Shown here: piece by piece, positions 5,922 to 8,379 of the stretch | Layout: each line of letters begins with the position of its first letter | Position numbering within the stretch: the first letter of the stretch is position 1 | Source: an uncultured Collinsella sp. | GTDB lineage: Bacteria > Actinomycetota > Coriobacteriia > Coriobacteriales > Coriobacteriaceae | DNA length: 8,379 nt | NCBI GenBank assembly: GCA_900544235.1 | Contig: UQUL01000061.1 | Coordinates: forward strand, 1 to 8,379 | Direction: 5' to 3' | Translations under genes and position numbers: made by a program | The notes under the pieces: model-generated | The model's database searches: none | Seen by the model: the letters and a program-made list of their open reading frames with translations, nothing else | Told to the model about the DNA's origin: nothing

Positions 5922-6040
5922 GGCCGCCAAGGCTTTTGCTTCCAATTAACAACTGCATAGTCCTGTTTGAGCGCGTATACCGTGCCGGGGCCTTGCTGTC
6001 AAAATTCCCTGCGCGGGACCTGCGCAAGAAAGGATTCGCT

Positions 6041-6895
6041 ATGTCCGTCCGCATTATTACCGATTCCGCAAGCGATATGTCGCCGGTCGAGCACCCAGCA
6101 CTGGCCGTTTTGCCGCTGTCCGTCACCTTTGGCACCGATGTGTACATGGATGGCATCGACATCGATCACCAGCGCTTTTACGAGATGCTCGTGGAGCGCG
6201 ATGAGCTGCCCAAGACCGGCCAGGTTAACCCGTACGCGTTTTCGCAGGCGATTGCCAAGGTTCGTGAAGCCGGCGATGAGGCTGTGATTATTACCGTGGG
6301 CGCTAAGCTATCAGGCACCAATCAGAGTGCCCGTACCGCACTTGCCGAGGCGCCGGGCGGCGACGTGTACGTGGTGGATAGCAATAACGTCACTCTGGGC
6401 GAGCGTGTCCTGGTCGAGTATGCCCTGCGCCTGGTGAACGAGGGCCGTAGTGCGGCCCAGATCGCGGCGGCCGTCGAGGCCGTCCGTGACCGCGTGGTCG
6501 TCATCGGCCTGCTCGAGACGCTGGAGTACCTGGTGCGCGGCGGTCGTCTGTCTGCTGCGGCCGGCGCCGTGGGCACGCTGCTCAACGTAAAGCCTGTGGT
6601 GGCTGTCGAGGACGGTCTGATCGTGCAGCTGGGCAAGGCGCGCGGTTCCAAGAACGGCCGCAACCTGCTGAACCAAAAGGTCGAAAAGGCGGGCGGCATC
6701 GACTTTTCCATGCCGCTGGCGCTCGGCTATACGGGTCTTTCGGATGCGGTGCTCAAGAAGTATATCGAGGACAGCGCGGCACTTTGGGCTGGCCACACCG
6801 AGGGCGAGTTGCCCGTTCACACCATCGGCGCCACCATCGGTACCCACGTAGGCCCTGGCGCCGTAGCCGTAGCCTTCTTCCAGCCCGCCAACTAA
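6041..6895 (+). CDS. DegV family protein (FakB-type fatty-acid-binding protein)
   Basis: Predicted 284-residue cytoplasmic protein, full length for the DegV family, whose characterised members (FakB) hold one fatty acid and present it to the kinase FakA for phospholipid synthesis. Family features in order: IITDSASD (residues 5-12), PKTGQVNP (57-64, the usual TSQPS-type motif, here with Thr59 kept but the following serine replaced by glycine), AKLSGTNQSA (88-97) with Ser91, VVDSNNVTLG (111-120), LEYLVRGGRLS (161-171) with Arg166, LNVKPVV (181-187) and GTHVGPGA (267-274) with His269. The start at ATG 6041 has AAAGGA (6029-6034) six bases upstream. A small stem TGCGC/GCGCA (6010-6014 with 6022-6026) sits just before that site. 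No fakA (DhaK-like kinase) is in the window. A hairpin repeat follows ten bases after the stop. Confidence 0.93.
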   Translation: MSVRIITDSASDMSPVEHPALAVLPLSVTFGTDVYMDGIDIDHQRFYEMLVERDELPKTGQVNPYAFSQAIAKVREAGDEAVIITVGAKLSGTNQSARTALAEAPGGDVYVVDSNNVTLGERVLVEYALRLVNEGRSAAQIAAAVEAVRDRVVVIGLLETLEYLVRGGRLSAAAGAVGTLLNVKPVVAVEDGLIVQLGKARGSKNGRNLLNQKVEKAGGIDFSMPLALGYTGLSDAVLKKYIEDSAALWAGHTEGELPVHTIGATIGTHVGPGAVAVAFFQPAN

Positions 6896-6904
6896 CTGAC
6901 CTGC

Positions 6905-6954
6905 CATAAACCACCACAAAGGTGCCTGTCCCCTTTGCGGTGGTTTATGCTTTT
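6905..6954 (+). terminator. Imperfect terminator after degV (hairpin repeat copy 3)
   Basis: Same unit as copy 2, but the right arm reads CCTTTGCGGTGG (6932-6943), giving one A-C mismatch in the stem. The flanks extend the pairing with CATAAA/TTTATG (6905-6910 with 6944-6949). The U-rich part is interrupted (TTTATGCTTTT). It ends only 21 bases before the next gene's ATG. It may be leaky, letting the MGMT-family gene be read from the marR-degV transcript. Confidence 0.6.
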
Positions 6955-6975
6955 CAGGGTGGAAGGGAGCGAGCA

Positions 6976-7296
6976 ATGGCGTCTGAGGGCTTTTTTGAAC
7001 GGGTGTACGAGGTGGTCGAGCAGATCCCCGAGGGGATGGTCGCCACGTATGGTCAGGTGGCGCTGCTTGCCGGTCGACCACGAAGTGCGCGGTATGTGGG
7101 GTATGCCCTGCATAGCAATCCGCGCCCCGGCGAGATTCCCTGTCACCGCGTGGTGTTTGCCGACGGGCGCATATGCGAGGGTTTTGCTTTTGGCGGTCCC
7201 GATGCTCAACGTGAGCTTTTGCTAGGGGAGGGTGTGGCGTTTAAGGACGACATGCACGTCGACCTGGCCGTCTGTCGTTGGCCTGCCGGACTCTAA
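6976..7296 (+). CDS. Short MGMT-family (alkylated-DNA repair) protein, DNA-binding domain only
   Basis: Predicted 106-residue protein equal to the C-terminal half of O6-alkylguanine-DNA alkyltransferases (Ogt/Ada/MGMT) without their N-terminal domain. It has VATYGQVA (residues 22-29) with the nucleotide-flipping tyrosine Tyr25, RSARYVGYALHSNP (36-49) with the arginine finger Arg39, and IPCHRVV (54-60) with the acceptor cysteine Cys56. Alkyltransferase-like (ATL) proteins of similar size have Trp in place of this Cys, so this one sits between ATL and true transferases: it may accept alkyl groups itself or act as a lesion sensor. The start at ATG 6976 follows AGGGAG (6964-6969) at six bases; the longer open frame to 6922 runs into the hairpin. 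The gene lies 80 bases after degV with no clear promoter of its own. Confidence 0.88.
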   Translation: MASEGFFERVYEVVEQIPEGMVATYGQVALLAGRPRSARYVGYALHSNPRPGEIPCHRVVFADGRICEGFAFGGPDAQRELLLGEGVAFKDDMHVDLAVCRWPAGL

Positions 7297-7314
7297 CAGC
7301 TCTGCCGTGGCCAG

Positions 7315-7352
7315 AACCACCACAAAGGTGCCTGTCCCCTTTGTGGTGGTTT
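7315..7352 (+). terminator. Intrinsic terminator after the MGMT-family gene (hairpin repeat copy 4)
   Basis: AACCACCACAAAGG (7315-7328) pairs with CCTTTGTGGTGGTT (7338-7351) around the same loop TGCCTGTCC as copies 2 and 3. The trailing T-run is short (TTT then CC), so it is weaker than copy 2. It lies 18 bases after the stop codon. Confidence 0.75.
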
Positions 7353-7631
7353 CCTGTTGCAGGTTTACCGGGGCTAACTTATGGAGAAGCTATGGCGGCG
7401 AATATTGATGCTGCAAAGTAAACCACGGCGAACTATATTGTATTCAGCAACGGAGCAGGCAATAGGCGATGAAAAAGCCTGCCCTGTTGAGTTTGATTCG
7501 CATTCCTCCCCTCTGTGCGATTCAACGGTGTACTTCGGGAACAGGCCCGCTGGCAACTAACTGCCAGCGGGCCTGTTCCTGTTTCGGTGAGGATTCAGCC
7601 TCACCGTCTATGTTGTGCGAAAGCGCTTTGT
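7353..7631. other. Hairpin-rich non-coding gap between the MGMT-family gene and trpS
   Basis: No convincing gene is visible. Four stem-loops follow one another: GCAGGC/GCCTGC (7455-7460 with 7477-7482); a 10-bp stem with one mismatch, TTGATTCGCA/TGCGATTCAA (7493-7502 with 7516-7525); an 18-bp perfect stem (7538-7579, listed separately); and CGGTGAGG/CCTCACCG (7585-7592 with 7599-7606), the last a possible but U-poor end for trpS on the minus strand. A possible plus-strand promoter is CTGCAA (7411-7416), 17 bases, TATATT (7434-7439). The stretch 7380-7530 is more AT-rich than the neighbouring genes. It could be a decayed gene, a small RNA, or just folded 3' ends. Confidence 0.5.
7538..7584 (+). 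terminator. 18-bp perfect hairpin, likely terminator in the trpS/MGMT-family convergent gap
   Basis: GGAACAGGCCCGCTGGCA (7538-7555) pairs perfectly with TGCCAGCGGGCCTGTTCC (7562-7579) around the loop ACTAAC. On the plus strand TGTTT follows, a modest U-tract; on the minus strand the bases after the stem are CGAAGTAC, with no U-run. It therefore fits best as a plus-strand terminator, but could block both ways by its strength. Confidence 0.6.
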
Positions 7632-8379
7632 CTAGTACACCATGCCCATGGCGTCCTGAACCTCGGCCAGGGTCTGCTCGGCGATCTCGTTGGCGCGTCG
7701 GTTGCCCTCGTGCAGTACGTCCTTGACGTAATCCAGGTCGTTCTCGTAGCGCTGGCGACGCTCGCGGATCGGGGCGAAGTACTCGTTGACGGCCTCGGTC
7801 ACGTACTTCTTGAGCTGGCCGGAGCCGCCCATGCCAATCTCCTCGGCAATCTCGACCTCGGAACGGCCGGTGCAGATGGCGGCAGTCGAAAGCAGGCCGG
7901 ACACGCCGGGGCGGTTCTCGGGATCAAACGTGATCATGCGCTCGGAGTCGGTCTGGCTCTTCTTGATGCGCTTGGCCGTCTCCTCAGCGGTCATCGAGAT
8001 GTTGATGGCGTTGCCGTAGCTCTTGCTCATCTTGCGACCGTCAAGTCCGGGCAGTAGCGGGGTCTCGGACAGCAGCGCCTCGACCTCGGGGAACACCTTG
8101 CCGTAGCGGTTGTTAAAGCGGCGGGCGATGGTGCGGGTGAGCTCGATGTGCGGCAGCTGGTCGCGACCGACCGGCACCACGTTGCCCTTGCAGAACAGAA
8201 TGTCGCAGGCCTGGTGCACCGGGTAGGTGAGCAGAAGGCCGGTAAGCTCGTGGCCCGAGGCCTCCATCTCGGCCTTGACCGTGGGGTTGCGCGCCAGCTC
8301 GGCCTCGGACACCAGCGACAGGAACGGCAGCATGAGCTGGTTTGCGGCGGGCACGGCGGAGTGTGCGTAGATCATGGTC
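7632..8379 (-). CDS. trpS: Tryptophanyl-tRNA synthetase, C-terminal part
   Basis: Partial class I aminoacyl-tRNA synthetase that charges tRNA(Trp); the 5' end lies beyond the right edge, and the last 248 residues before the TAG at 7632-7634 are visible. The catalytic KMSKS loop is intact as DGRKMSKSYGNAI (KMSKS coded at 8033-8019). TYPVHQACDILFCKG and VVPVGRDQLPHIELTR upstream are the tryptophan-pocket and dimer helices conserved in bacterial TrpS (YPVxQAADI and VGxDQ..HxELTR). The C-terminal helical domain with MGGSGQLKKYV follows. The Met coded at 8375-8373 is internal, as the frame stays open to the edge and the HIGH motif has not yet appeared. Transcribed towards the MGMT-family gene; no U-rich terminator follows on its strand. 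Confidence 0.96.
   Translation of the reverse strand, partial: TMIYAHSAVPAANQLMLPFLSLVSEAELARNPTVKAEMEASGHELTGLLLTYPVHQACDILFCKGNVVPVGRDQLPHIELTRTIARRFNNRYGKVFPEVEALLSETPLLPGLDGRKMSKSYGNAINISMTAEETAKRIKKSQTDSERMITFDPENRPGVSGLLSTAAICTGRSEVEIAEEIGMGGSGQLKKYVTEAVNEYFAPIRERRQRYENDLDYVKDVLHEGNRRANEIAEQTLAEVQDAMGMVY

Noticed and set aside
4374..7352. CRISPR array from the four 33-bp repeats
   Set aside because: Repeats are hundreds to over 1500 bases apart, separated by genes, in mixed orientation and next to T-runs.
7381..7560. 59-codon frame (and a 9-codon frame at 7392-7421) after the MGMT-family gene
   Set aside because: No recognisable protein, weak ribosome site for the longer one, and its end lies inside the arm and loop of a strong hairpin. 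Kept only as context for the small-RNA idea.

Overview
The window looks like a chromosomal segment of a high-GC, Gram-positive gut actinobacterium of the class Coriobacteriia, most like Collinsella. The hints are GC-rich codon use, a single-copy ATP-type PEP carboxykinase, a DegV protein, a free-standing B3/B4 tRNA-editing-type protein, and many short intergenic palindromes. The organism assignment is an inference from gene style and repeat style, not from a database match.

Layout, left to right. (1) Bases 1-403: C-terminal end of a calcineurin-like phosphoesterase (+), cut by the window edge. (2) 404-720: a non-coding gap between convergent genes. It holds two unrelated inverted-repeat structures, one with 16-bp terminal inverted repeats that looks like a miniature element. 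(3) 721-2304: a 12-helix membrane protein of the polysaccharide flippase type (-), with a TTG start and a perfect 14-bp palindrome against its -10 box. (4) 2305-2683: a divergent intergenic region packed with REP-like palindromes and, closer to the next gene, a perfect 16-bp operator-like palindrome. (5) 2684-4354: ATP-dependent PEP carboxykinase (+), complete with all expected catalytic motifs. (6) 4582-5301: stand-alone B3/B4 domain protein (+) behind a structured leader. (7) 5472-5921 and 6041-6895: a MarR-family regulator followed by a DegV/FakB-type fatty-acid-binding protein (+). (8) 6976-7296: a short MGMT-family DNA-repair protein that keeps the PCHR cysteine (+). (9) 7297-7631: a non-coding, hairpin-rich gap. 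(10) 7632-8379: C-terminal part of tryptophanyl-tRNA synthetase (-), cut by the right edge.

The most striking pattern is a near-identical 33-bp hairpin found four times within 3 kb, after pckA, after the B3/B4 gene, after degV and after the MGMT-family gene. All four sit where an intrinsic terminator is expected. One copy is in the opposite orientation. There is no copy between marR and degV. The hairpins therefore appear to divide the plus-strand genes into the units [pckA], [B3/B4], [marR-degV] and [MGMT-family], the last perhaps reached by read-through of a weakened copy. They look like a genome-wide repeat family that has been used as terminators.

The genes are mainly housekeeping: gluconeogenic or anaplerotic carbon flow (pckA), tRNA quality and charging (B3/B4, trpS), lipid handling (degV), DNA repair (MGMT-family) and envelope polysaccharide export (flippase). 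I see no phage, toxin-antitoxin, CRISPR or defence cassette. The novelty, if any, lies in the repeat and leader structures between genes.
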